A DNA stretch of 64,000 nt, from NCBI GenBank assembly GCA_977006965.1, contig OZ345352.1, positions 4,650,001-4,714,000 of the forward strand, in the 5' to 3' direction. The notes below the pieces were generated by a model. That model worked only from the letters and a program-made list of their open reading frames with translations, was not told the DNA's origin and made no database searches. A program made the translations under genes and the position numbers. This DNA is from Phymatolithon calcareum. Taxonomy: Eukaryota; Rhodophyta; Florideophyceae; Hapalidiales. Shown in pieces: positions 1-9,765 of this stretch (position 1 is the first letter of the stretch; every line of letters starts with the position of its first letter).

Positions 1-156
1 TGCTTAAAATAAGAAGACTAGTACGAGCGCAGACCAGTTATGAGCCAAGGAAGAGACACGCAACAACATGTAATAGAGGACGTAATATTTCAGCCATCTA
101 TTGCTGCTACCATATTACATCTAAGCTGTCCTCCCTGTATCTCAATGCAGCAAAAG
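1..156 (+). repeat. Dispersed repeat, copy 1 (partner at 13026-13188)
   Basis: The first ~156 bases match 13026-13188 in the same orientation with a few substitutions and a 4-base indel. Both begin near a run reading gcttaaa followed by agaagactagtac, and both end at caatgcagca. No coding potential is seen. The window edge cuts the left end, so the true length is unknown. Confidence 0.85.
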
Positions 157-182
157 CCGAACTTTTGGTAAGTTCATGTCGA

Positions 183-540
183 CTATGTTCATTTCTTGCT
201 CGCAGGGATGAAATTTATTTTCTTCGGTTCGAGGCGACAGTGCCCTCCTCGTTTTTTTTCCTAGAGCTAGGCTCACTGAAACTTAAAGGAAATAGGTTCA
301 GACTGAACAAGGAGACAAAGAGCGAGAACCTGAAAGGAGGAAAGAAAACCAAATTATTTTCCTCCGAAAAATGGAATGACACGGCGTTGTAGTAGTTACA
401 CGCGGGCGAGCTTGTCGTGTAGGATCCGAGCAGTCGAAGCGAAGGAGTTGAAAATTTTGATCTTGAAGTGCTCGAAAGGACGAGTAGGCGAGTTGTGGAG
501 TGCATGACAGTGTAGAAGAGGTAGTGAATCAAGCGATGGA
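183..540 (+). repeat. Dispersed repeat, copy 1 (partner at 14093-14395)
   Basis: This stretch matches 14093-14395 in the same orientation; copy 1 carries about 50 extra bases after the ctagagctag block. The two paired repeats (1-156 and 183-540) occur in the same order at 13.0-14.4 kb, separated there by about 900 extra bases. Open frames here look accidental. Confidence 0.8.
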
Positions 541-692
541 GAAATTAATAATGCTAAAAATCGAGATGAAAGAGTAGACAATGGTGTAATGATGGAGATG
601 ATACGCTGTAGACTTCCCCGGAAGGTCTGCAGTGGCTGGCTTGCACCGGCATTGTGGACCTCTAGTAGAAAACATACAATTTCCACAATCAA
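480..692 (+). mobile_element. LINE-B type 3' end fragment
   Basis: About 210 bases match, inverted, the segment 15466-15690. Shared landmarks are caagcgatgga, ggtgtaatgatggag and a tail reading acatacaatttcc. The same tail closes the longer LINE-B copies at 3785 and 31805. No reverse transcriptase body is attached on the left, so this is a strongly 5'-truncated copy or a solo 3' end. Confidence 0.65.
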
Positions 693-848
693 TTGAGCAT
701 TTATGAACTCAAAAGCTTGTGATAAGAACGCGGAACATAAGGTTCCTGTCATATTAGGAAAGGATGGCTTGTGTTTTGGGTGTGGAGTATACCAGTACTT
801 CCTTAAAATTGCGTTGCTGGAAAGGTAGGATCAGAATACACTTTTTCA

Positions 849-1600
849 TGCAGAAGAAAATCGATTACTCTCGGCAATCGAGTCGGCAGAGGGCTTGTTC
901 TACAAGAATGTTTTCGGAAAGTATGCCGAACACCGCCGGGACCGAATGCGAGTTCTGTGCCGCCTGGGACCACCAAAGATGACGAGACGTCATCAAGCAG
1001 AAAGGTTTGCATTAAGCCTGGGAAGACACAAAAAGCGCCTTGAAGAAACAGAAGAGTACGTTGGAAGAGATGAGGACGTAAAGGAAGCAATGAAGGATAT
1101 TGAATATCTCATGATGTATGAAGACTTACGACAAGCCCTTCAGAATGCTCAGGAGGGATCTGTCACGAAGAAGAGGAGGAGAGAAGAAACATTTAAAGTA
1201 TGGGAAAAGGAAGAAGAAGGCAGATCAATGAAGATTCTTATTGAAGGCAAGCTACCAGCGATCCTTTAGATAGGAGAAAGAACAACACGTTTAAGGTGCC
1301 TAAGGTTGACATTCAACCGAGCACCCCTTTGGAGGAAATCAGCGTTGTGTGCTTACTGTGGGATTACCACGGTGATCGAACTATTCGCCTTACAACGTAC
1401 TCTAGCGTCATCGAAGATGAGTACAAAAATTGAGTTTGAGAGCAAGAGACTAACAGGAGCTCTTGTTGGGAGAGAATTACGAATCAAGAACGTTTTGAGC
1501 AGCCAGATGACTTTAGCGTAGAGATTATGCAAGAGCTGTCCCGTTAGCCTAAGTTGAAGCTTTTGGAGCTCTCAAAAAAATAAAATCATCAAATATCCCC
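849..1600 (+). mobile_element. LINE-A fragment: C-terminal part of a non-LTR retrotransposon ORF2
   Basis: The frame 895-1269 and its continuation 1306-1521 are close copies of the last two thirds of the LINE-A protein at 8565-9755 (minus). They share LFYKNVFGKYAEHRRDRMRV, the RRHQAERFALSL helix and the lysine/arginine-rich stretch after it. A stop (TAG at 1267-1269) and small changes break the frame. Reverse transcriptase motifs lie outside the preserved part. The copy ends in the 3' tail gagctctcaaaaaaataaaa shared with the other LINE-A. It is dead: a 5'-truncated insertion with nonsense changes. It lies in inverted orientation to the copy at 8.5-9.8 kb. Confidence 0.85.
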
Positions 1601-1852
1601 ATGCATAAGAAGTGGACCTGCACCAACCCTCCGGTGAGCTTTGAGGGGTTCGTGTACGCGGGAGCAGCGGGATCGTAGGCTCTTGTGCTTAGGAGGCGCG
1701 AAGGTGGACGCTGAAGGGCGGAAGGAACCATTCTCCGCTTCAATGTCCGACCATTCGGAGTCAATAATCTGGTCTAAGAGAGCTCCGGTCGCTGAAGGAT
1801 CGTAGGTTGTTTTCTCCATAGCGTCAAGGTAGACACTGTTCTGGTTTGTCAA
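1589..1852 (-). CDS. Hypothetical acidic fragment
   Basis: An 87-codon minus-strand frame starts MTNQNSVYLDAME and has an acidic stretch (DQIIDSEWSDIEAENG) followed by a basic, proline- and serine-rich tail. The composition resembles the acidic start of some transposases, but I recognise no family. It abuts the 3' end of the LINE-A fragment, so the reading frame may have been truncated by that insertion. Weak support. Confidence 0.25.
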   Translation of the reverse strand: MTNQNSVYLDAMEKTTYDPSATGALLDQIIDSEWSDIEAENGSFRPSASTFAPPKHKSLRSRCSRVHEPLKAHRRVGAGPLLMHGDI

Positions 1853-1894
1853 CTACATAATTTGGCTCCGAGGGAGTAATGCCGCAGCGCTGTG

Positions 1895-2125
1895 CGGATG
1901 TGAGGAGTTGTCAACCGGCTGAGGGGCAGACATCTGCTATCTCTTGCAACTGATGTGAGGAGTTGTCAACCGGCTGAGGGGACAGACATCTGCTATCTCT
2001 TGCAACTGATGTGAAGAGTTATGGCCCCTCAGAAATGTACGGCATTACGTGAGGAGTTATGACATAGAAGCAATCAGTTGCATGATGAAGCCGATGTCTA
2101 CCCCCTCAGCCGGTTGACAAGCGTG
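1895..2125. repeat. Tandem ~55-bp repeats with an inverted partner (foldback)
   Basis: The unit gtgaggagttgtcaaccggc followed by tgaggggcagacatctgctatctc is present twice in tandem (about 1899 and 1953). A third, partial unit starts near 2010 and a short fourth near 2050. The segment 2078-2123 is the reverse complement of the unit (gatgtctaccccctcagccg). The layout is a foldback: direct units followed by an inverted unit. No coding potential. Confidence 0.8.
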
Positions 2126-2250
2126 TTGTGCACCGTACTCTCGGGATGACAATCGCCCTCAGGCCATGATATTCGGACCTCGGCTGCGCCTCGGTTGAAT
2201 ATCATGCCCTCGGGCTCATGTCATCCCTCGCAGCCGGTGCACAACCCCCA
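2123..2250. repeat. Long imperfect palindrome
   Basis: The left arm (gttgtgcaccg, then gggatgacaat, then catgatattc) pairs with a right arm (gaatatcatg, then atgtcatccc, then cggtgcacaac). The centre is the GC-rich self-complementary stretch cctcggctgcgcctcgg. It directly follows the 1895-2125 foldback and may be part of the same element. Confidence 0.8.
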
Positions 2251-2515
2251 CTTATGGCTCCTGCATCAGTATTATAAGGAGAACTGCAGTGCTTGGACAT
2301 TTCCTTTCTGAAAATGTACTCTTCATGTTCTTTATGCTAGGTGCAGCACTTTGCATTTTGAGGATCTAATAGGACGGCAGTTTTCGTAGCGTGGGCGTCC
2401 AAAGTGATAGATTGGGTGATGTAGGAGTCAATAAGCATCTGCGGAAGGGACAAACGAAGCAAGTTGCTACCCTTTTCGAAGAACACCCTTTGTCCGAGCA
2501 ACAAGGCCAGAGACG

Positions 2516-3785
2516 GTGCGGAGGTATGGAGATCTTCTCAGATTTGCCCACCTCAATCCTGCCATCACCTACCTCTTGAGAAGCCCATGCCTCTATAACA
2601 TGTTCATGGACACATTTGCCGAGATGATCCAGAAGGCACCCCGGCATATGTCAAAGTACCCCGCGATCCTGTTTGCCGACGACGTCCAACTGCAAGCGAT
2701 AAACTCCAACGGAATGCAATGGCTCCTCGATACAGCGACATGATGGGCCAGGGAGAACGGTATGACGTGGAACACGAAGAAGGGAAAAAGCGAAGTCCTC
2801 ATCTACCCCGGTTTATTCAAGCGAAAATTCCAGCTAGCAGGGGCCGAACTCCATGAAACAAGACGGCTGGAATACCTAGGTACGACCGTTGACAAGAGGG
2901 GTGTCACCGAACACGCCACGTTGAAACGAATCTCAAAAGCGAAGGGAATTATCCTGGGTCTTCGAGATATTAGAATGAATGCCAAGGGATTACACACAAT
3001 GAAGAACATAACGATCTACAAGACCCTCGTGCAATGTCGATGGGAGTACGCCTGGTTCAAATCAACCAGGCCGAAGGTTTGTTCTACTCCGTCATACTAG
3101 GACGCTTTGCACTCCGTCTCCAAAACCGAATGATGTCGCTCTGCAAAATCAAACCCCCGGAAATCAGAAGTACACAGCTGGGCGAACATTTTGCTGCGCG
3201 ACTACTGAAGGAAAAACTTGAAATCGAGAAAAAGCCAAATTACGAAGGCAAAGCCGAAGACCTTCGCTACGCAGAAAGGGATATTTCCTACATGAAACAT
3301 CACGATCTGTTCAACGAGCAGATCGACCGTGCGGAACAAGGAAAGGTGATGCCCAAGGAAGAGAAACTGCGTCTTAGCGAAGCCTGGGGCCGAACAGAGG
3401 AAGGATTGAAACGAAAAATCCCGGTGGACAGGAAAGAGCGCGCCACCCCGACTGTGTTAATCTAATCGCGAAAGCACAGAATGCTGGCAGTGAAATGGTA
3501 CTTCGGACGCTTTCTCCCACTGAACCCCTCTTCCTATGTGGAACTCTCCGGCGAGGTTGCTGAGAAGAGCCTTGAGACCCTGCAGCACAACCGCACACGA
3601 CCGCAACTCAGCGTAGAGACCGAGGGCGAAACAATGCAGGGGATAGAGAAAATAATGACGGAAGAAATGATAGTGTGATGCGATATTTTTAGGCAATGCG
3701 AAAGGAGCACATGGGAAGCTGCTCCGGTGTCGGCGACTCTGGCTTTGAGGGCTTCTAGAACAAAAACTTACAATTTCCCCTAGTT
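2516..3785 (+). mobile_element. LINE-B non-LTR retrotransposon, broken reverse transcriptase
   Basis: The frame opens in the palm domain. SPCLYNMFMDTFAE is the region after motif B, and ILFADDVQLQA holds the catalytic FADD of motif C. The thumb, with YLGTTVDKRGVT and CRWEYA, follows. The frame is broken by TGA at 2741-2743, by a ~37-base deletion near 3055 that shifts frame, and by TAA at about 3463. The last frame continues in phase to 3675 and carries the family's C-terminal motif AVKWYFGRF. The 3' end reads gcttctagaacaaaaactta. The sister copy at 30.8-31.8 kb has CGA where this one has the TGA. The 5' half (endonuclease, fingers) is missing. The copy is inactive. Confidence 0.88.
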
Positions 3786-3789
3786 AGAT

Positions 3790-4305
3790 TATTCTACCGA
3801 GAGTAGACCACACACTCTTGCATTACTTCTTGAGGAAGCAAGGCCTCTCCAACTGAAGGAAGAAGCATATGAAGAATCTATTAAGCTTAATCTAAGCATC
3901 AACTAGGCTCCACTATAGCTACAGTCATCGGTTTGTGCCAACGCTGATCCAAAAATTGTTCTAAGCAAGCGCTGGAGCTACTCACATGTGGAGGGGTGTC
4001 TCGAAAGTCTGCGAAACAATCTTTCAATGTACAAACTTCCTTCTTGAGAATATGAATCACTTTTAGTCTTAATGATGGGAGAAGAAGTGGGAGTTTTTAT
4101 TTTTAAGCAACGTATGCCTAAGAGAGTCGAAAGAACCAGGTATCGGAGACAAAAGTTTCCAAAGTGCGATATGCAAATAGAGTCTACTTCTCTACTTGAG
4201 CCTATATGCACAATCGATCGCAGAAGATTTCCACGGAATCCGACGCTACTAGAAAATAGCTTGGACGTCAGGGAAGAAGTTCCACTATACCGATGAAGCA
4301 AAGTA
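3790..4305. other. Intergenic, nothing recognised
   Basis: This stretch separates the LINE-B 3' end from the stop codon of the membrane protein gene. Short open frames on both strands show no motif I recognise. It should contain the 3' untranslated region of the 4311-5891 gene. Confidence 0.5.
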
Positions 4306-4310
4306 CTCCG

Positions 4311-5891
4311 TCAACTCTCGTTTTTCTCAGCCAGGGGTCCTACTCCGCATAAACCATTTTGGGTTTTGAGTTCCGCGAAGCCCTCGCTTCCCAAACAGCT
4401 GCCATTGCGCTCCTGTTCCGCGCGCAACATAGCCGACAATGTATCATAGCAATTTGCACTTAGCGCTATCCGAAAACCGACCTCCTGCTTGTCAAGTATG
4501 AGTGGGATAATCTCCTTCAAGCAGCACAGTAAAAGCCCGCAAACCCCCACAACGATGAGAAAGACAAAGGCGTACATTTGTACTACCGTGATACTCGCTT
4601 CAATCCCCTTGTACAACTTGACGGAGGGTATATCAGCCGTGACAGCGCGCGACACGGCGTTGTCCATCACGTCTGTGAGCGAGTACCTGCTCACACCGAG
4701 GTCGCGCAAGCCGTCTGCGAAGAATTTTTCCCCGAGCTGATCATAGTCCCAGCGTATTGTCGCGGTCGCAGTGGTGATCTCAAGAGGTATCGTGATATTG
4801 TCAAATCTTTTCCAATCCTCTCTCGAAAGGAACATCCGGCCGAACGCAATGCGCGCCTCAGTGGAGTCCACATTCCATTTGAAGAGGAAGCAGTTCACCC
4901 TGCCTTCGCCGACGGGCAGATCACTACCGCGCGGGGATAGCTCGTAACAGACAAGACGGTCACCGGGTGCAGCGATTGCGTGCGAGGTGCTCGACAGAAT
5001 GGTGCGGTAGACGGCTATAAGGCCATGGTCGGCGACGCCGACGCGCTCGTTGTGCCATTTCTTCGGAAAGCCGGGCAGGGTGGCGCTCCGCGACAGCAGT
5101 GTCACGTTGGCCTTTCGCGGATTGATGGCGGCGCTGCAGCCGGATTCTGCAGGCTCGCAGTTCTCCACGGTGAGCATGGGAAAGAGAAGTGAGTTATTCG
5201 ACTGACACGAGAGAGTGCTGATGTTGACATGGTGCTCTTCGCCGGTACCATCAAGGAAATTATAGAGATTGGCGAGACGGGCGTTCTCGGAAACGTTGAA
5301 GGCACCCGGCCAGTACTGAACCGAGTGCCGATCGGAGGTGCGACAGAGGGTAAAGATGCGGGGTCGGAGGCGATCGCGGACGCGGCCGTTTCCATCTGTG
5401 TAGTCGATCTTGGAATTGGCTCGAATGCGCGAGATGTAAGCGAGAGAGACGGGAACGTACATCTCTTTGGACTCACCGTTGATGCCCAAGGTGCCGAAAA
5501 AGGTGAGAATGAGACAAATTAGATTAGCAATGACGAGAAGATGCGGCCAACGTGTCTGCTGGACGAGGAGTTCGCCCGAAACTATGGGAATTCTAGAGCG
5601 CTGAAGCTGGACCTTTTTCCCGCGGCTGATGAGGTTATAAAAGTGGAGGCCCTGCAACGCGAGAAGACCTCGGTGCACTGCCCAGATGGCAATGAGATCG
5701 AAGAGAATGAAAACGCCTCCATTGACATAGCCCGAGGAGAATGGGATCTCGATGGGTCTAGACATCGGGGTTCGCTCGGCAGGCTCGGCGTCGTGAATGA
5801 CCTGATGCTCGCGAATGGTGTTAACAGGGCAGTGGAGAAGAAGCGGACAACGAATATTTATTTTCACAGTTACCGACTTATCTGCAGACAT
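4311..5891 (-). CDS. Three-span membrane protein with a large glycosylated loop, unknown function
   Basis: This is a 526-residue single-exon frame. Hydrophobic spans lie at about residues 57-77, 118-137 and 442-465. Between spans 2 and 3 is a ~300-residue loop with several cysteines and five N-glycosylation sequons (NVS, NIS, NNS, NVT, NIT), which places the loop in the ER lumen or outside the cell. The tail after span 3 contains CCLKEIIPLILDKQEVGFRI and is probably cytosolic. I do not recognise the family. The sequons make a surface or endomembrane protein likely. A second in-frame ATG at residue 43 (MSRPIEIPF) could be the true start. Codon use and the uninterrupted length mark it as a real host gene, unlike nearly everything around it. 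Confidence 0.85.
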   Translation of the reverse strand: MSADKSVTVKINIRCPLLLHCPVNTIREHQVIHDAEPAERTPMSRPIEIPFSSGYVNGGVFILFDLIAIWAVHRGLLALQGLHFYNLISRGKKVQLQRSRIPIVSGELLVQQTRWPHLLVIANLICLILTFFGTLGINGESKEMYVPVSLAYISRIRANSKIDYTDGNGRVRDRLRPRIFTLCRTSDRHSVQYWPGAFNVSENARLANLYNFLDGTGEEHHVNISTLSCQSNNSLLFPMLTVENCEPAESGCSAAINPRKANVTLLSRSATLPGFPKKWHNERVGVADHGLIAVYRTILSSTSHAIAAPGDRLVCYELSPRGSDLPVGEGRVNCFLFKWNVDSTEARIAFGRMFLSREDWKRFDNITIPLEITTATATIRWDYDQLGEKFFADGLRDLGVSRYSLTDVMDNAVSRAVTADIPSVKLYKGIEASITVVQMYAFVFLIVVGVCGLLLCCLKEIIPLILDKQEVGFRIALSANCYDTLSAMLRAEQERNGSCLGSEGFAELKTQNGLCGVGPLAEKNES

Positions 5892-5952
5892 CTAGGGCCG
5901 CTCTTCCGTCCACGGGTTTCGGGTTGTCGCGTAGGCACTATCGCGTGGGACG

Positions 5953-5981
5953 ATATTATGCAAATAATATTTGCATAATAT
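5953..5981. promoter_or_regulatory. 29-bp perfect palindrome upstream of the membrane protein gene
   Basis: Two 14-base arms (atattatgcaaata and its reverse complement) surround a single A. The palindrome sits about 60 bases upstream of the ATG of the 4311-5891 gene. It could be a promoter element or a relic of one of the TATGATA-ended palindromes seen later in the window. The symmetry is seen; any function is a guess. Confidence 0.6.
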
Positions 5982-6842
5982 CATATTATGGAGGACAGCT
6001 AATCGATACGCTATCATAATTGCTTACAATATGATGGCACACGCAATGATATGTTGGCATTGAAATTCCTTTATTTTTGAGGTGTAAGTTACTGATGCTG
6101 CACATTTTGATAATTCCCTACTTAGTTTACATTTTTTTTGTTATTGATTGATGTCACCGAGTAATAATAATAATAGAAATTCCCCTATGGGGCTAGCAAT
6201 CACTGCTTCTATTTTTACCTCCGTAGACAGAAATCAAATAGAAGCTACTCTGGTGCTGGCGGGTGCCAACGCTGAGGGCGTCGATAATAAAAACTTACAA
6301 TTTCTTCCTCGTAACAGTCTGCGCAATGTTCTTCAGTCCGCTCTGTTCTTCAATATAGCGATAAACTGAAACTACTGAACACGCACCACCTAGCGAATGG
6401 CCGGTGAAAACTACTTTCCGGTTTGTTATGCATATTAGCTGCTCCAATTTTGCAGTGGAACCACAGAGTTTTCTTCGAGTGGAATCGAATCGTATTTCGA
6501 GCGGCAGGCAGAGAGGCAGGAATGCTTTTCTAATTACTTAGCAGAAAGAACGCCCTGCCGTAATCTACGTAGCAGATAATGCAGAAATAACGCACTCCCT
6601 TGCGAGCCCCGTCGGGGAGAAAGCAGCTTACTCACACATTAATTATGTTACCAAGGAAAACATCACTAAATAGAGAAATTTTCTAGATTTTACGAACGCC
6701 ATTCACCGGGCATGACTCAGCTCCTTCATACGGAGACATAATAGAACGGCATCCCAACAATCTGCTGGACAAGCAATGACAATTTTGTCCTAAGGGTATC
6801 GATGATTCTATCTGCGCAAGCGTCGTTTTAGGGGCGTGTCTA
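5982..6842. other. Intergenic with a solo LINE 3' end
   Basis: The stretch 6238-6305 matches the 3' terminus of LINE-B copies (ctctggtgctggcg, then aataaaaacttacaattt) without any coding part. Around 6160-6175 there is a short aat microsatellite. The rest shows no recognised feature and should contain the 3' untranslated region of the AlkB-like gene. Confidence 0.6.
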
Positions 6843-8188
6843 TCAAAGATCGTGCCATTGTGTCTTGATACTTGCAGCTTGGTCCTGGTCAATTCCATCT
6901 ACAATCGGGTGAGCTATGCTCCAAAATAAGGGCGGGATAAGCGTAATCCACGTCATGCAATCGAAGCCAAGAGGATATTCAGGTCCAATGCCTGCTTCAA
7001 GTGCCGGGTACGGCACTGTGCCATCAAGCTGGTGGTGCGCATGCGCGCCAATATTGAACGTCATGATGTTGGAGCATGCATACGAACAGTCCCAGCTATG
7101 CAGCACGCTGATCGGCTCTAGCTTCCCTGTGGCAGCGTCGATAGATCGGCGCAGCCCATAGTACTCCATGTAGCTGGCGCAGTCCACAAGGAAGATGCCG
7201 GTCACACACACAGCAACATAATATGCCAGAGGGGCTCGTCCTAGTAATGCATACACATTCGAGACCGCAGCGAATGAGAGCAGAACACCGCGTGCGAAAC
7301 GATTGCAACGCATAAAATGCATAAGGCTACTGCTGTCGCGGAGCCGGGGACAAGCGCTTTGAAACGCACGTGACCAGGACCCGTGCTCCATACGCAGGAA
7401 AGACGAGTGCGCTGTTTCGCCACGACCTGCGGATGATGTATCAAGTTCAGTGCCAAGGTGCTTGTGGTGGTGGTGGTGGTGATCAATAAGGAAGGCCGGG
7501 TTCAGGACAAGGGAAAGATAGAGCAATGCGAAAAGACGCTCGAGCCGCGACTGTTTGTCCACTTTGTGCATCATTTCATGCGCGACGATATAGCCGATCA
7601 GGACGGCGTAGGCGTGCGATAATACACTCAAGATAAGATGCAGCATATTTTTCGGCGCTGCTTGCGCGAGTAAGACGAGCCAAGGAGATGAGGGATGCGA
7701 AGACGCAGCAGCAACGTAGGCGACGGCGTGGAGCAAATTGCATGTGACGGACATGAGCGCTATGAAAAACGAAATATTGGGAGGTTATGCAGACTGATTG
7801 ACATTGGCTTTTTCCCTGTACCGCCATTTTCAGTCCGACTAGGAGCAGATATCTTAACGCTTGAACGCTCAGACAACGGAGCGGCGTTCGTCATTTTCAT
7901 ATCGCCATTAGTAGTATCATCGACGGAGACAGACGGGGTTGAATGGCGGAGCATGTGCAGGTGACCAAAAAAGCCGGTGATACATTCCAACAAAGGTAGG
8001 AGCACCACGGCGTACAAGATTCCGGCCGAGTGACGCAGCAAGGGATGTGACACGCAGTGAGAAAGATAAACAGAAAGTAGCGGGGGAAGCGATGCGAACA
8101 GGAAGAGGTATGGGTTCGGAGATGTTTTAGACATGGCAGACGGCACCTGGTTGAGCTCAGATATCGATTTAGTTTTCCTTGCGTCCAA
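6843..8188 (-). CDS. AlkB-like membrane di-iron hydroxylase, one frameshift
   Basis: This belongs to the alkane 1-monooxygenase / membrane fatty acid desaturase superfamily, which uses a histidine-bound di-iron centre in the membrane to hydroxylate alkyl or acyl chains. The 5' part (7760-8188, 142 residues) gives two membrane spans, the second ending LLPLLECITG. The 3' part (6843-7754 and a little upstream) carries the histidine boxes in order: AHEMMHK; DHHHHHHKHLGTELD; YMEYYGL (consensus YIEHYGL); and NIGAHAHHQLD. The last is followed by YPLGFDCMTWITLIPPLFWS, typical of the AlkB C-terminus. Together they make about 450 residues, near family length. The halves are out of phase by one base at a T5 run near 7775; one extra T would join them. 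Either an assembly error or a recent mutation fits. The substrate is unknown. Confidence 0.85.
7464..7481. repeat. (GTG)6 microsatellite inside the AlkB-like histidine box
   Basis: Six tandem GTG triplets on the plus strand encode six histidines on the minus strand, within the second metal-binding box. The triplet run makes this motif prone to length change. Confidence 0.9.
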
Positions 8189-8469
8189 GTAGATGAAGAC
8201 CGGTGTGAGCGGGTAGTGCGAAGCCCGTAAGAGACCGGCATTTTATAAGTCACATGTCCTTCTCGCAGGGCTATTTAGTGCGAACGGCATTTCAGAACCA
8301 GGTTTAGATCAGAACGCAATGAAAACATATTTTCTTTTACTGGTGTCTAAGCCGTTGCGTATAGGGAAGCCCCCATGTTACGCATTAGACTAAGCGCACG
8401 AATAGACGAAACGCCGCTAAACGCACCACCCGTAACAAATTCTAAATCTATTCTATAATTGCCGAAGTT

Positions 8470-9755
8470 CAAAAGAAACTTAAACAAGGGGATATTTGAT
8501 AATTTTATTTTTGAGAGCTCCCAAAGCCTCACCTTGGAGGAACGGGGCAGCTCTTGCATAATCTCTACGCTATAGTCATCTGGCTGCTCAAAACGTTCTT
8601 GATTCGTAATTCTCTCCCAACAAGAGCTCCTGTTAGTCTCTTGCACTCAAACTCAATTTCTGTACTCATCTTCGATGACGCTAGAGTACGTTGTAAGGCG
8701 ACTAGTTCGATCACCGCGATAATCCCACAGTAAGCACCCAACACTGATTTCCTCCAAAGGGGTGCTCGGTTGAATGTCAACCTTAGGCACCTTAAACGTG
8801 TTGTTCTTTCTCCTATGTAAAGGATCCCTGGTAGCTTGCCTTCAATAGGAATCTTCATTGATCTGCCTTCTTCTTCCTTTTCCCATAACTTAATTGTTTC
8901 TTCTCTCCTCCTCTTCTTCGTGACAGATCCCTCCTGGGCTTTCTGAAGGGCTTGTCGCAAGTCTTCATACATCTTGAGATATTCAATATCCTTCATTGCT
9001 TCCTTTACGTCCTCATCTCTTCCAACGTACTCTTCTGTTTCTTCAAGGCGCTTTTTGTGCCTTTCCAGACTTAATGCAAATCTTTCTGCTTGATGACGTC
9101 TCCTCATCTTTGGTGGTCCCAGTCGGCACAGAACTCGCATTCGGTCCCGGCGGTGTTCGGCATACTTTCCGAAAACATTCTTGTAGAACAAGCCCTCTGC
9201 TGACTCGATTGCCGAGAGCAATCGATTTGTCATTGGAGTAACGTGTAACGCATACTCCCATTTCGGGATAATTAGCGACTTAAAGATCCTGATGCATGTC
9301 TCCGGTTTGAATCCTCGAACATTCACTCCAAGCTCCCGAAGCTTATGTATGCATCCTGCAGCATTTCGAACTCTTGCTATGGCCGTGTCATCCGTAACAC
9401 CCTTGTTATTCATGCTTACCCCAAGATACGAGAGTCTCCAGGCTTGATATAGTTCTCGTCCCGCCAAGTAAAACGTGTGCTTCTGAAGTCCTTTGTACTT
9501 AAGAACTTCGCTTTTTCCTGGTTTTGTGTTCCATTTCATGCCATTTTCGCTTGCCCAACTGGTCGCTATATCAAGAAGTTTCTGCATTCCTCGTCCTGTC
9601 TTCGCTTGAAGCTGAACATCATCTGCGAACAATTGCACAGGGCTTTCTGAGACGTTCTTGTCTGTCTTGGAGACGGCTTCTGCGAATGTGTCCATGACAC
9701 TTAAATAAGAGCGCCCATCCTTTCCAACCCTCGTGCGCAACGCGATATGGCACAA
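8470..9755 (-). mobile_element. LINE-A non-LTR retrotransposon, 5'-truncated ORF2
   Basis: A 396-residue open frame (8565-9755) starts just before the reverse transcriptase motif C: LFADDVQLQAKTG, near residue 42. It continues through WNTKPGKSEVLK, the thumb (YLGVSMNNKGVTDD; IPKWEYALHVTP) and a long basic helical domain (RRHQAERFALSL; TKKRRREETIKLWEKEEE). The C-terminal part contains LTFNRAPLWRK, resembling the FGRFPP region of the other LINE families here. The 3' untranslated tail runs to about 8470 and contains gagctctcaaaaataaaatt in the sense direction. Fingers, most of the palm and the endonuclease are gone, so it is inactive, but the surviving frame is fully open, which suggests a fairly young insertion. 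Confidence 0.88.
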
Positions 9756-9765
9756 AGAAGAAAAT

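Noticed and set aside
5541-5978. 145-codon plus-strand frame
   Set aside because: It is a shadow of the membrane protein gene on the other strand and has no features of its own.
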